From Amycolatopsis sp. WAC 01376 (lineage in GTDB: Bacteria; Actinomycetota; Actinomycetes; Mycobacteriales; Pseudonocardiaceae): DNA of 64,000 bases. Made by a program: the position numbers and the translations under genes. The notes below the pieces were generated by a model. That model searched no databases. It was not told the DNA's origin and saw nothing but the letters and a program-made list of their open reading frames with translations. The stretch lies in NCBI RefSeq assembly GCF_003947415.1, contig NZ_QHKL01000007.1, positions 186,001 to 250,000 of the forward strand, in the 5' to 3' direction. Shown here piece after piece: positions 52,284 to 61,385 of this stretch (position 1 is its first letter; the number at the start of each line of letters is the position of its first letter).

Positions 52284-52994
52284 GTGAGTACTGTGATCCT
52301 TCTGCGCCACGGCAAGTCCACGGCGAACGGTTCGGGTGTCCTGGCCGGGCGCACGCCCAAGGTCGGCCTGGACGACACGGGCCGGGCACAGGCGGCCGCG
52401 CTCGTCGAGCGGCTGGCGCCGGTCCCGCTCGCGGAGCTGGTGGTCTCGCCGATGCTCCGCTGCCGTCAGACGGTCGCGAAGCTGGCCGAGGCACGCGGGA
52501 TGGACAAGGTCAAAGAGCCCGGCTTGTCCGAAGTGGACTACGGCGAATGGACCGGTCGCGCGCTGAAGGATCTGTTCAAGGAGCCCTTGTGGCGGGTCGT
52601 GCAGGCGCATCCGTCGGCCGCGGTCTTTCCCGGCGGCGAAGGGCTCGCCGAGATGCAGGCCCGGTCGGTCGCGGCCGTCCGCGCGCATGACGCCAGGATC
52701 ACCGCGAAACACGGGGAAGACGCGGTGTGGCTCTTATGCAGTCATGGCGATGTGATCAAGGCGATCCTCGCCGACGCGCTCGGCCAGCATCTCGATTCCT
52801 TCCAGCGCATCGTGGTCGATCCGGCGTCGGTTTCGGTCGTCCGGTACACCGAGACTCGTCCGTTCGTGTTGCGCGTCAACGACAACGGCGGCGACCTGGC
52901 CGGTATCGCACCACCCGAACCCAAGGCCAAAGCCAAGCGGGGCAAGGGAAAGCGGAGCTCCGACGCGGTGGTGGGCGGTACCACCGGAGCGTGA
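52284..52994 (+). CDS. histidine phosphatase (MSMEG_4193-like)
   Basis: 236 residues from GTG 52284. The phosphatase histidine is in VILLRHGKSTANG, with ELVVSPMLRCRQT, acidic FPGGEGLAEMQ and second His in LLCSHGDVIKAIL. The C-terminus is a Lys-rich tail (KAKAKRGKGKRSS). The broad family acts on phosphorylated small molecules; substrate unknown. Confidence 0.88.
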   Translation: MSTVILLRHGKSTANGSGVLAGRTPKVGLDDTGRAQAAALVERLAPVPLAELVVSPMLRCRQTVAKLAEARGMDKVKEPGLSEVDYGEWTGRALKDLFKEPLWRVVQAHPSAAVFPGGEGLAEMQARSVAAVRAHDARITAKHGEDAVWLLCSHGDVIKAILADALGQHLDSFQRIVVDPASVSVVRYTETRPFVLRVNDNGGDLAGIAPPEPKAKAKRGKGKRSSDAVVGGTTGA

Positions 52995-53096
52995 CCACCG
53001 CCGTCGGTGGCGTCACGCCACGGACGGCATCCACCGGCCCCTCGCTGCCCGTAAGGTGGCCAGACCAGCAGATTCGACGACCCGGGAGCAACACCG

Positions 53097-55139
53097 ATGA
53101 TTTCGCAGGACAACCCGTTCGCCGCGCCGAGTGAGCTGCCCTACGCCCTTCCTCCGTTCGACCGGATCGCCGACGAGCACTTCCTTCCCGCCTTCGAAGC
53201 GGGCTTGGCCGAGCACGCCGCCGAAATCGACGAGATCGCGAACTCGGCCGAGCCGCCGACCTTCGAGAACACCATCGTCGCGCTCGAGAAGTCCGGCAGG
53301 CTGCTGTCCCGCGTGTCCAGCGTCTTCTTCAACCTCGCCGGATCGAACGCGAACGACGAGATCCAGCGCGTGCAGGCCGAGATGGCGCCGCGGCTGGCCG
53401 CGCACGCCGACGCCATCAACCTGAACCCGGCGCTGTTCGCCCGGATCAACACCCTGTTCGAGCGCAGGCAGGAACTCGGTCTCGACCCCGAGTCGCTTCG
53501 CCTGCTGGAGCGTCACCACACCGACGTGCGTCGCGCCGGCGCAGGGCTTCCCGAGGCCGAGCAGAAGCGCCTGCGTGAGCTGAACGAGCAGCTTTCGACC
53601 TTGTCGACCAAGTTCCAGCAGAACCTGCTCAAGGACACCAACGAACTCGCCGTGGTCGTCGACGACGTCGCGGAGCTCGCGGGACTGGGCGAGGCCGAGA
53701 TCGCCACGGCCGCCGAGACCGCCGGCGAGGAGGGCAAGTACGTCCTCAAGCTGACCCTGCCGACGGCGCAGGCCGCGTTGGCCTCGCTGGAGGACCGCGC
53801 CTTGCGCGAGCGGATCTTCACCGCGTCGGTGTCCCGGGGCAACCGGGGCAACGAGTCGGACAACAACGAGATCGTGGCTCAGCTGGTCCGCTTGCGCGCG
53901 GAGCGGGCGGCGGTGCTGGGCTTCCCCGACCATGCTTCGTACGTCATCGAAGACGAGACCGCGAAGACCGCCGAGGCCGCGGTGGGCCTGCTCGAACGCC
54001 TCGCCCCGGTCGCGGTCGCCAACGCCAAGGCCGAAGCCGAAGAGTTGCAGCGCTACCTCGAAGCCGACATTCCTGGCGCGGTCCTGCGGCCGTGGGACTG
54101 GGCGTTCTACGCCGAACGCGTCCGCAAGGACCGGTTCGACGTCGACACCGCGGCGCTGCGCCCGTACTTCGAACTGAACCGGGTGCTCACCGACGGGGTC
54201 TTCTTCGCCGCGTCCAAGCTGTACGGCCTGAGCTTCACCGAGCGGGAGGATCTGCCGAAGTACCACCCGGAGGTCCGGATCTTCGAGGTCTTCGACGCGG
54301 ACGGCACGGAACTCGGCCTGTTCCTGCTCGACTACTACGCCCGCGACTCGAAGCGCGGCGGCGCGTGGATGAACAACTTCGTCGACCAGACGAAGCTCCT
54401 GGGCACCAAGACGGTCGTGGTGAACGTGCTCAACGTCGCCAAGCCACCGTCCGGCGAGCCGACCCTGCTGACCTTCGACGAGGTCGACACCGCGTTCCAC
54501 GAGTTCGGGCACGCACTGCACTCGCTGCTTTCCGGCGTCAAGTACCCGATGTTCTCCGGCACCAACGTGCCGCGTGACTTCGTCGAATACCCGTCGCAGG
54601 TCAACGAGATGTGGATGCTGTGGCCCGAGGTGCTGGCCAACTACGCGAAGCACCACGTGACCGGTGAGCCGCTTCCGCAGGAGCAGATCGACAAGCTCTT
54701 GGCGTCGCAGCAGTACGGCGAAGGCTTCTCGACCACCGAGTACCTCGCGGCGGCCCTCCTCGACCAGGCGTGGCACGCGCTCGGCACCGAGGACCACGTC
54801 GAGGACGTCCAGCGGTTCGAATCCGAGGCGCTGACGAAGGCGGGTGTCGCGCTGGAGGCCGTGCCGCCGCGCTACCGCACCACCTACTTCGCGCATATCT
54901 TCAGCGGCGGCTACAGCGCCGGGTACTACTCCTACATCTGGAGTGAGGTCCTCGACGCCGACACCGTCCAGTGGTTCCGCGAGAACGGCGGGCTGACCAG
55001 GGAAAACGGTGACCACTTCCGTCGTGAACTGCTCGGCCGGGGCGGCAGCGTCGATCCGATGGCCGCCTTCCGCGCGTTCCGCGGCCGCGACCCGGAGATC
55101 GAGCCGCTGCTGAAGCGCCGCGGCCTCGCCGGGGCCTGA
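53097..55139 (+). CDS. M3 family oligopeptidase (Dcp/OpdA-like)
   Basis: 680 residues, ATG start. The zinc motif FHEFGHALHSLL (first His at about residue 468) and the upstream GGAWMNNFVDQ block and downstream FSGGYSAGYYSYIW are diagnostic of the M3 family. It cleaves small peptides or removes dipeptides in the cytoplasm. A bidirectional hairpin separates it from the convergent gene. Confidence 0.95.
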   Translation: MISQDNPFAAPSELPYALPPFDRIADEHFLPAFEAGLAEHAAEIDEIANSAEPPTFENTIVALEKSGRLLSRVSSVFFNLAGSNANDEIQRVQAEMAPRLAAHADAINLNPALFARINTLFERRQELGLDPESLRLLERHHTDVRRAGAGLPEAEQKRLRELNEQLSTLSTKFQQNLLKDTNELAVVVDDVAELAGLGEAEIATAAETAGEEGKYVLKLTLPTAQAALASLEDRALRERIFTASVSRGNRGNESDNNEIVAQLVRLRAERAAVLGFPDHASYVIEDETAKTAEAAVGLLERLAPVAVANAKAEAEELQRYLEADIPGAVLRPWDWAFYAERVRKDRFDVDTAALRPYFELNRVLTDGVFFAASKLYGLSFTEREDLPKYHPEVRIFEVFDADGTELGLFLLDYYARDSKRGGAWMNNFVDQTKLLGTKTVVVNVLNVAKPPSGEPTLLTFDEVDTAFHEFGHALHSLLSGVKYPMFSGTNVPRDFVEYPSQVNEMWMLWPEVLANYAKHHVTGEPLPQEQIDKLLASQQYGEGFSTTEYLAAALLDQAWHALGTEDHVEDVQRFESEALTKAGVALEAVPPRYRTTYFAHIFSGGYSAGYYSYIWSEVLDADTVQWFRENGGLTRENGDHFRRELLGRGGSVDPMAAFRAFRGRDPEIEPLLKRRGLAGA

Positions 55140-55146
55140 TCCCTGA

Positions 55147-55191
55147 CGGTTTCCCTGCCCGGACACCCCCAGTGCCCAGGCAGGGAAACCG
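55147..55191. terminator. bidirectional terminator
   Basis: A 13-bp perfect stem (CGGTTTCCCTGCC, 55147-55159, with 55179-55191) between two convergent stops. Confidence 0.7.
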
Positions 55192-55193
55192 CG

Positions 55194-56417
55194 TCAGGCG
55201 GCGAGTTCGGCGACGGCTGCGGCCACGTCGTCCACCTCTTGTTCCGTGTTGTAGTAGTGCGGGCTCAGCCGCAGGCACCAGTCGACGTCCTTGTCCCCGA
55301 AGTCGAACTGCGCGAACTCGCGATAGCTGAGCGCCGAGTTGATCCGCCGGGCGTCCATCGCCGCCTTGAACGGCACGGCTTCCCAGCTTTTGATCGAGAA
55401 CGTCACCAGTGCGCCCAGTCGCGGGCCGCGGTCGAGCACCTCGACCCCTGCGATGGCGCCGAGTCCGTCCCGCAGCCTCGCCGCGAGCGCGGGGGTGCGC
55501 CGTGAGATCGCCTCCAGGCCGACCGCACGGGCGTACTTCGCGGCCGCGGCGCAGCCGAGCACCGTGGCGTACGGGAACTCCCATTCCTCGAACCGGGAGG
55601 CCGAAGCCGCGGGTTCGTACTCGCCGGGCGCGCTCCAGCGGGCGCCGTGCATGTCGATGAACAGCGGCTCGTGCCCTGCTTCGAGGAACCTGTCGGAGAC
55701 GAACAAGAACCCGGAGCCACGGGGACCGCGCAGGAACTTGCGGCATGTCGAGGTGAGCAGGTCGGCGCCGATCTCCTCCACGTCGATGGGGTACTGACCG
55801 ACCGACTGACAGGCGTCGACGAGATACAGCAGACCGAGTTCCCGGCAGTGCCGCCCGATCTCGGCGACCGGCTGGACCAGCCCCGAGTTGGTCGGAATGT
55901 GCGTGGCGGCGACCAGTTTCGGCTTCTTCGCGCGCATCAGGGCGGCCATGGCCTCGACGTCGACACCGCCTTCCGGCCTGTCCGGCGCGTGCACGACCTC
56001 GACGCCGAACCGTTTCCGCAGGGACAGGAACGCGATCTGGTTGGAGATGAAGTCGTTGCGGGTGGTGAGCACGACGTCGCCGGGTTCGAACCGGATCGAG
56101 GACAGCGCCGTGGAATAGGCGTGGGTGGCGCTCGCCGCGAAGGCGATGTTGTGCGGCCGCGCGTTGATGAGCGCGGCGATTTCGCGATAGAAGCCGTCGA
56201 CCTCGGTCGCGCGGGCGGCCGCGGCCTCGTAACCGCCGATCTCGGCTTCGAGATTCAGGTGGTCGAGCATCGCCGCGAGTACCGGCTTCGCCAGCAGTCC
56301 GCAGCCCGCGTTGTTGAAATGGACGACCTTGTCGCTGCCCGGTGTGTCGGCGCGCAGTGCCGGAATGTCCAGTAGTGATTCCGTGCGATGTTCAGTAGCA
56401 CTATCATGTTCCTTCAT
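55194..56417 (-). CDS. class V aminotransferase-fold PLP enzyme
   Basis: 407 residues from ATG 56417. Blocks: HFNNAGCGLLAKPVL, FAASATHAYSTALSS, LVAATHIPTNSGLVQPV, YLVDACQSVGQYPIDV with the PLP-Asp, and TSTCRKFLRGPRGSGFLFV with the PLP lysine. Such enzymes include kynureninases, desulfurases and epimerases. Its start codon overlaps that of the divergent MocR regulator in the palindrome CATG, so it is very likely the regulator's target. Confidence 0.88.
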   Translation of the reverse strand: MKEHDSATEHRTESLLDIPALRADTPGSDKVVHFNNAGCGLLAKPVLAAMLDHLNLEAEIGGYEAAAARATEVDGFYREIAALINARPHNIAFAASATHAYSTALSSIRFEPGDVVLTTRNDFISNQIAFLSLRKRFGVEVVHAPDRPEGGVDVEAMAALMRAKKPKLVAATHIPTNSGLVQPVAEIGRHCRELGLLYLVDACQSVGQYPIDVEEIGADLLTSTCRKFLRGPRGSGFLFVSDRFLEAGHEPLFIDMHGARWSAPGEYEPAASASRFEEWEFPYATVLGCAAAAKYARAVGLEAISRRTPALAARLRDGLGAIAGVEVLDRGPRLGALVTFSIKSWEAVPFKAAMDARRINSALSYREFAQFDFGDKDVDWCLRLSPHYYNTEQEVDDVAAAVAELAA

Positions 56418-56433
56418 GTCGGATAGTAGCACT
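56394..56433. promoter_or_regulatory. direct repeats at the MocR/aminotransferase start site
   Basis: AGTAGCACT at 56394-56402 and 56425-56433, 31 bp apart (three turns), span the shared CATG start (56415-56418). A related CAGTAGTGA occurs near 56370. MocR regulators often bind direct repeats. Confidence 0.6.
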
Positions 56434-57798
56434 TCCGCACTTGTCCTCCAGTTGCGTTCGCTGATCCGCGCGGCTGCGGCGGGGGACCGGCTGCCCAGTA
56501 GTCGCGAGCTCATCGAGCGCTACCGGGTCGGCCCGGTGACGGTCTCGCGCGCGATCGCCCTGCTCGCCGCCGAGGGCGCCGTCGTGACGCGCCCCGGGAG
56601 CGGGACGTACGTGGCGACGAAGCCGTCGACGGCGGGCGAACCGCTCGATACGGCATGGCAGACCGTCGCGCTGACCGACCGCAGCGTCGACACCAGATCC
56701 CTCACCGGCACCCTCGGCCCACCGCCGGACGGCGCGATCCTCCTCGACGGCGGCTATCCGCACCGGTCGCTGCAGGCGACCCGGTTCCTGAGCGCGGCAC
56801 TCGCCAGGGCGGGCCGCCGTCCGGACGCCTGGGATCGCGCGCCCGCCGCCGGGCTGACCGCGCTGAGGTCGGTGTTCGCGGGACCGGCCGGTGCGTCTCC
56901 GGACGACGTCCTGATCACCGCCGGCGGGCAGAGCGGGCTCTCCATGGCGTTCCGGGCCATCGCGGCGCCAGGAAGCCCGATACTCGTCGAATCACCGACG
57001 TACCCGGGAGCACTCGCCGCCGCGCGGGCGGCGGGACTCCGCCCGGTGCCGGTGCCGATCGACGACGACGGGGTCCGCCCGGACCTGCTGGCCGAGGCCT
57101 TCGCGATGACCGGAGCCCGGCTCTTCTACTGTCAGCCCACCTTTCACAATCCGACCGGCACCGTGCTCGGCCCCGAACGCCGCACCCCCGTGCTGGAGGT
57201 GGCACGGGCGGCGGGCGCTTTCGTACTGGAGGACGACTTCGCCCGGCATCTCTCGCACGGGACCACGGCGCCGCGTCCGCTGATCACCGACGACCGCCAC
57301 GGCACGGTCGTCCACCTGACGTCGGTGACGAAAGCCGCCGCACCGAGCCTCCGGATCGGCGCGCTGATCGCACGGGGACCGGTCCTCGACCGGATGAAGG
57401 CGATCCGGCGGGTCGACGACTTCTTCGTCTCCCGTCCGCTGCAGGAGGCGGCCCTCGAACTGCTCAGCGCGCCATCCTGGGAGCGTCACGTGCGGAAACT
57501 GGGTGCGGAATTGCGGGAACGATGCGGAAAAGCCGCCGCGGTACTGGCAGGGGAGTGTCCTGAGTGGACTGTCACGCGGCTTCCCGAGGGAGGGCTGCAC
57601 CTGTGGGTGCGGCTACCGGCGGGGAGCGACGCGAACGCACTCGCCCGCACCGCGAGAGAGCGAGGTGTCGTGGTCGGGGCAGGGGAGCGGTTCTTCGCGA
57701 CCGAGCCGTCCGGACCGTTCCTTCGGCTGGGATTCGCCGCCGCTGCCGACATCGCCGAACTCACCGAGGGCATCCGACGACTCAACCAAAGTGTATAA
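56416..57798 (+). CDS. MocR (PdxR/GabR-like) transcriptional regulator
   Basis: 460 residues from ATG 56416. A GntR winged helix (LIRAAAAGDRLPSSRELIER, VTVSRAIALLAAEGAVV) is fused to a type I aminotransferase domain with FHNPTGTVLG, VLEDDFARHL and the PLP lysine in TSVTKAAAPSLRIG (about 304). Such proteins sense PLP or amino compounds. It probably controls the divergent PLP enzyme and itself. The stop codon lies within a GTGTATAACG motif. Confidence 0.92.
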   Translation: MSDSSTSALVLQLRSLIRAAAAGDRLPSSRELIERYRVGPVTVSRAIALLAAEGAVVTRPGSGTYVATKPSTAGEPLDTAWQTVALTDRSVDTRSLTGTLGPPPDGAILLDGGYPHRSLQATRFLSAALARAGRRPDAWDRAPAAGLTALRSVFAGPAGASPDDVLITAGGQSGLSMAFRAIAAPGSPILVESPTYPGALAAARAAGLRPVPVPIDDDGVRPDLLAEAFAMTGARLFYCQPTFHNPTGTVLGPERRTPVLEVARAAGAFVLEDDFARHLSHGTTAPRPLITDDRHGTVVHLTSVTKAAAPSLRIGALIARGPVLDRMKAIRRVDDFFVSRPLQEAALELLSAPSWERHVRKLGAELRERCGKAAAVLAGECPEWTVTRLPEGGLHLWVRLPAGSDANALARTARERGVVVGAGERFFATEPSGPFLRLGFAAAADIAELTEGIRRLNQSV

Positions 57799-57808
57799 CG
57801 GCCTATAC
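57791..57808. promoter_or_regulatory. GTGTATAACG-type motif, copy 2
   Basis: GTGTATAACGGCCTATAC covers the stop codon of the MocR gene, between convergent genes. Confidence 0.4.
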
Positions 57809-57816
57809 GGCGCGGC

Positions 57817-58446
57817 TCAGGCCAAAATCGCTTCCAGCAGCAGAAAAACACCACCGCCGAGGACGACACCAGCGACCATGCCGACCGTGACCTCGGCCTT
57901 GGTGTGATCGCCGAGTTCGACGCGGGACCAGCAGACCCAGCCGACACCGAGGAAGACGAGTGCGAGCCAGGGACCGTAGACGCGGATCAGCATCACGGCC
58001 GCGCCGGCCGCCACCATCGCGTGCATCGAGATCTTGAACTTCCAGCCGAAGGTGATCGCGAGCGCGGCGACCAGGCAGACGAGTTCGGCGGCCGCGAGCG
58101 CGATCATCTCGTGCGGGGCGCCACCGGCGATCAGGACGACGAATCCGGCGGCCAGTGAGCCGATGCAGACCGCGAACGGGACGAGCCGTCCGGCCCGATC
58201 GGTGACATGGTGGCTGTCCCACTTACCTTTCCGGGCGCCGCGCACGATCACGGCCATCGGGATCAGCGAGCCGGTGACACCGACGATCAGGCCCCACAGC
58301 ACCGTCTCGCCGAGGTGCTGACCGGTGACCTTCCAGGCGACGATCAGCGGGAGGCCGAGCACCCAGACCCAGGGGGCGAGCACCTCGGTCGCGACCCGCG
58401 CGAGGTGGCGGCGGGTCCCTGGCGCTTCCGTGGACTGGGACGACAT
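57817..58446 (-). CDS. PAP2-like membrane phosphatase
   Basis: 209 residues, about six helices. The C-terminal SMHA and SRVELGDHTKAEV match the PAP2 conserved motifs (S-x-H and S-R-x5-H-T), while the N-terminal KxxxxxxRP motif is only loosely seen (RAGRLVPF). It may dephosphorylate lipid phosphates; relatives are found in many actinobacteria. Confidence 0.7.
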   Translation of the reverse strand: MSSQSTEAPGTRRHLARVATEVLAPWVWVLGLPLIVAWKVTGQHLGETVLWGLIVGVTGSLIPMAVIVRGARKGKWDSHHVTDRAGRLVPFAVCIGSLAAGFVVLIAGGAPHEMIALAAAELVCLVAALAITFGWKFKISMHAMVAAGAAVMLIRVYGPWLALVFLGVGWVCWSRVELGDHTKAEVTVGMVAGVVLGGGVFLLLEAILA

Positions 58447-58516
58447 GGCGCGTGGTCTCCTCGGGGATCGTGGCCGGAGCGGCTCCTGCCGGACTCGCGT
58501 CCGGCAGGAGCGACGA

Positions 58517-60313
58517 TCATCGTCGCAGACCCCGGCGGCCCGCCCGCGCGAGGATGTCGGCGCCCGCCGGGACCGCCTTGATCGCCTCGTCGAAACTCTC
58601 CTTGGGCAGCAAGGTGTTCCCGGCCACGGTCACCGTCTCGGGCGGGGTGTCGTAGCCGTCGGGAAGGACGTCCCAGAAGTTGCCGATGAAGGCGACGTTC
58701 TCCATCGGCGGGCCCACCTGGAGGACGATCGGGGTGTCGGCTCGGTGGACGATGTTGCCGAGGACGGTGATCCACGCGGCGCCGTAATCGGCGTAGAGGC
58801 CGAAGTTGTACGAGGTGAGGACGTCGCGGATCACGTTACCGCGGACCATCGCCCCGCCGGCGAACGACGAGCCCTGCGGTGCCGAGAGGTAGATCCCGCC
58901 GCCGTCCATCAGCTTCCCCATGCTGCGTTCGACGAGGTTCGAGATCACCTGGCTGCCACTGGCTCGCTCGCCGCCGGTGATCACGATGCCGTTGTGCGGG
59001 ACGTCGTGGATCTCGTTGTGGGCCACGGTGGTTTCTTCGGACTCGACGACGAGGACGGCGGGGGAGCCGCGGTACTCGGTGGCGATGTGGTGGACGAGGT
59101 TGTCCTCCACGGAGACCCGGGTGCTCGTGTGGACGGCGATCCCGCTCCCCGAGATCTCGTCGAAGACGTTCGCCCGGATCTCGACGTCGATGCCGTCCTC
59201 GATCAGGAGTGCCCCCGCGCCGAGCCGGGTGAAGTGATTGCCCTCCAGCGTGACCCGGCGGGCCGAGGTGAGACTGACGTTGGCGGGCAGCTGCACCGGC
59301 TCCGCGGGCACGTGGACGTAGCCCACGTCCGCGCCGAGGTCGATCTTCTGGAATTCGCCCCGCTCGTGGCGGGCATTGCCGTGATAGTGCAGGTAGCCGC
59401 CGGTTCTGGTGGGGCCGGACCAGGCCGCGTCGGTGAAGGTGAAGCCGCGCAGCACGAGGTCGTGCACGCCCTGTCCGCTGACGAGCGTCTCCAGCGCCGG
59501 CGCGACGACTCGGGTCTTGCCGATCTCCTCACCGGGGCGCGGACGGTAGTGGAGGACGTGGCCCGCCGGGCCGGTGCTGACGGCGAAGGTTCCCGGCTCG
59601 GTCAGGAAGGCCACGTTGTTCTCGAGTACGGAAGGCGCGGCGAGGCCGTCCCAGGTGCCGTCTCCGCCGGCGCCGTACCACTTGGAGTCGTAGAGGGACT
59701 TCGCGTGGTCAAAGGCGGGTTGGGCCATGGTGATCGTGGACGAGGAGGCGTCACCGGAGATCGACGCGACCGCGAGCCTGGCCTCGGACCACGGGTAGAC
59801 GCCGGGGTACACGAACTCCAGTCCGGACGGGTCCGGCCACGATTGCGGTTCCGTGCTGTCCGTGACGTAACCGGTCGCTGTTTTCGTCACGCTCCCCGGA
59901 AGACCGTCCTTGCTGGCCGCTCGTGTGGCGGGGTGGCCGTCGATGGTGAGACGTCGCGGTGCCAGGTCGCCGATGGGTGCCGTCCAGACGCCGTCGTCAC
60001 CAGCGGTCCAGCCGGTGATCACGCGGCCACCGCTCACTTCGACCTCGGCCTGATCAGGTGTTCCGTAGCCGTGGACCTGGTAGATCACGCGGAACCCGTT
60101 CATGCCGGAATCGCCGAGCGCGTCGTCGAAGGCAAGGGGTTCTTCGAGGTGATGGACGCCTGCCGTGAAGGTGACGATGACGTCGCCGGTCATCCCGGCG
60201 GTGACGGCGCGGACGGCCTCTTGTGCTGCTTTCGGAGTGGCGAAAGGCTGATCGGCGGTGCCGGACCAGTCGTCTCTGCCGTCGGAGGACACGAAGAACC
60301 TGATTTCAGGCAT
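58517..60313 (-). CDS. cytoplasmic right-handed beta-helix protein
   Basis: 598 residues, no signal peptide. The opening FFVSSDGRDDWSGTADQPFATPKAAQ and later helix turns (NHFTRLGAGALLIEDG, NLVHHIATEYRGSPAVLV, DVPHNGIVITGG) are typical of GH120/GH141-like and related beta-helix glycosidases. Divergent from a TetR gene with operators between, so it is likely an inducible sugar-degrading enzyme acting inside the cell on imported oligosaccharide; substrate unknown. Confidence 0.75.
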   Translation of the reverse strand: MPEIRFFVSSDGRDDWSGTADQPFATPKAAQEAVRAVTAGMTGDVIVTFTAGVHHLEEPLAFDDALGDSGMNGFRVIYQVHGYGTPDQAEVEVSGGRVITGWTAGDDGVWTAPIGDLAPRRLTIDGHPATRAASKDGLPGSVTKTATGYVTDSTEPQSWPDPSGLEFVYPGVYPWSEARLAVASISGDASSSTITMAQPAFDHAKSLYDSKWYGAGGDGTWDGLAAPSVLENNVAFLTEPGTFAVSTGPAGHVLHYRPRPGEEIGKTRVVAPALETLVSGQGVHDLVLRGFTFTDAAWSGPTRTGGYLHYHGNARHERGEFQKIDLGADVGYVHVPAEPVQLPANVSLTSARRVTLEGNHFTRLGAGALLIEDGIDVEIRANVFDEISGSGIAVHTSTRVSVEDNLVHHIATEYRGSPAVLVVESEETTVAHNEIHDVPHNGIVITGGERASGSQVISNLVERSMGKLMDGGGIYLSAPQGSSFAGGAMVRGNVIRDVLTSYNFGLYADYGAAWITVLGNIVHRADTPIVLQVGPPMENVAFIGNFWDVLPDGYDTPPETVTVAGNTLLPKESFDEAIKAVPAGADILARAGRRGLRR

Positions 60314-60331
60314 GCTGAAGCGCTCCTGCGA

Positions 60332-60368
60332 GAGGTTTATGGGATATACTGAGGTTTATCAGCTAAAC
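60332..60368. promoter_or_regulatory. operator region between beta-helix and TetR genes
   Basis: GAGGTTTAT is repeated at 60332-60340 and 60351-60359 (19 bp apart), and GTTTA-TCAGC-TAAAC (60354-60368) is an inverted repeat. GGATATACT lies between. Confidence 0.55.
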
Positions 60369-60401
60369 ACGTTCGAGTGATGAGAGTCAAGGAGCAGGCC
60401 G

Positions 60402-61271
60402 GTGGCGGAAGACGACACGCAGCCGGATCCGGAGCGCGCGATCGAGCTGCTGTGGGGCGCCGCCGAGCCGGAGCGGCCCGGCTTGAGTCTCGGCCGGATC
60501 GTCGCCGCGGCCGTCGAAGTCGCGGACGCCGAGGGGCTCGCCGCGCTGTCGATGCGCAAGGTCGCGGAACGGTTCGGCACCACCACCATGTCGCTCTACC
60601 GGTACGTCCCCGGCAAAGCGGAGCTGGTGGAACTCATGCGTGACGCGGTGTACGGCGAGTTCCCGATGGAGCCCTCGGACGGGCTCGGCTGGCGAGCGGG
60701 CCTGGAACGCTGGGCGCGGCGGGCATGGGAGATGCATCGCCGTCATCCGTGGCTGGTGCACAGTGCCGGAACCCGCCGCCTGCCGGGGCCGAACATCATG
60801 GCCGGATACGACCACGCGCTCGATGTTGCGTCTCGGACCGGCCTGGCGCCGGCGCAGGTGATCGCGGTGGTGAACCTGGTGGGCGGATTCGTCGAGTCCG
60901 TCGCGCGTCAAGCGGGGGAGACCGCCGAACTCCAGCGGCGCACAGGTGTGTCCCATGAGCGCTGGTGGAGCGAGCGCGAGTCCCTCTTTGAGCGCCTGGA
61001 CGGCTATCCGGCCCTGGACAGGCTGTGGAAGGCCGGGGGAATGGACGTGCCGCTCGACCCCTTCGACTTCGGATTGCAGCGCACCCTCGACGGCGTCCAG
61101 ACGCTCGTCGACAGCCAGGGGAGTGAGGTAATGCGTGACGAAATTGGGGGAGGGGAGTGCGTCATGTGCGGTAAACCGCTGGACGGGGGAGGGCGGGGCA
61201 GGCCGCGGGACTACTGCTCACGGGCTTGCCAGCAGCGCGCTTACCGCAAGCGGCAGGCTCAGCCGGACTGA
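60402..61271 (+). CDS. TetR regulator with C-terminal zinc-finger-like tail
   Basis: 289 residues, GTG start. N-terminal HTH (IVAAAVEVADAEGLAALSM, RKVAERFGTTTMSLYRYVP) and a TetR_C-type ligand domain to about residue 245. The end is unusual: CVMCGKPLD, then GRGRPRDYCSRACQQRAYRK, four cysteines like a small treble-clef finger. Divergent from the beta-helix gene, which it probably represses. Confidence 0.9.
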   Translation: MAEDDTQPDPERAIELLWGAAEPERPGLSLGRIVAAAVEVADAEGLAALSMRKVAERFGTTTMSLYRYVPGKAELVELMRDAVYGEFPMEPSDGLGWRAGLERWARRAWEMHRRHPWLVHSAGTRRLPGPNIMAGYDHALDVASRTGLAPAQVIAVVNLVGGFVESVARQAGETAELQRRTGVSHERWWSERESLFERLDGYPALDRLWKAGGMDVPLDPFDFGLQRTLDGVQTLVDSQGSEVMRDEIGGGECVMCGKPLDGGGRGRPRDYCSRACQQRAYRKRQAQPD

Positions 61272-61286
61272 CCTGGTCGTTTTGAA

Positions 61287-61304
61287 GTGTATAACGACCT
61301 ATTC
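61287..61304. promoter_or_regulatory. GTGTATAACG-type motif, copy 3
   Basis: GTGTATAACGACCTATTC, 82 bp before the SWIM gene start; less symmetric than copies at 21572 and 57791. Confidence 0.4.
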
Positions 61305-61385
61305 AGCGCGACAGCGAGCAAGATCAACTTTAGTCAAATAATAAAACCCGCAAAGAGTGTCGCAGGTTCTGGCTAGGGTTTCCAG

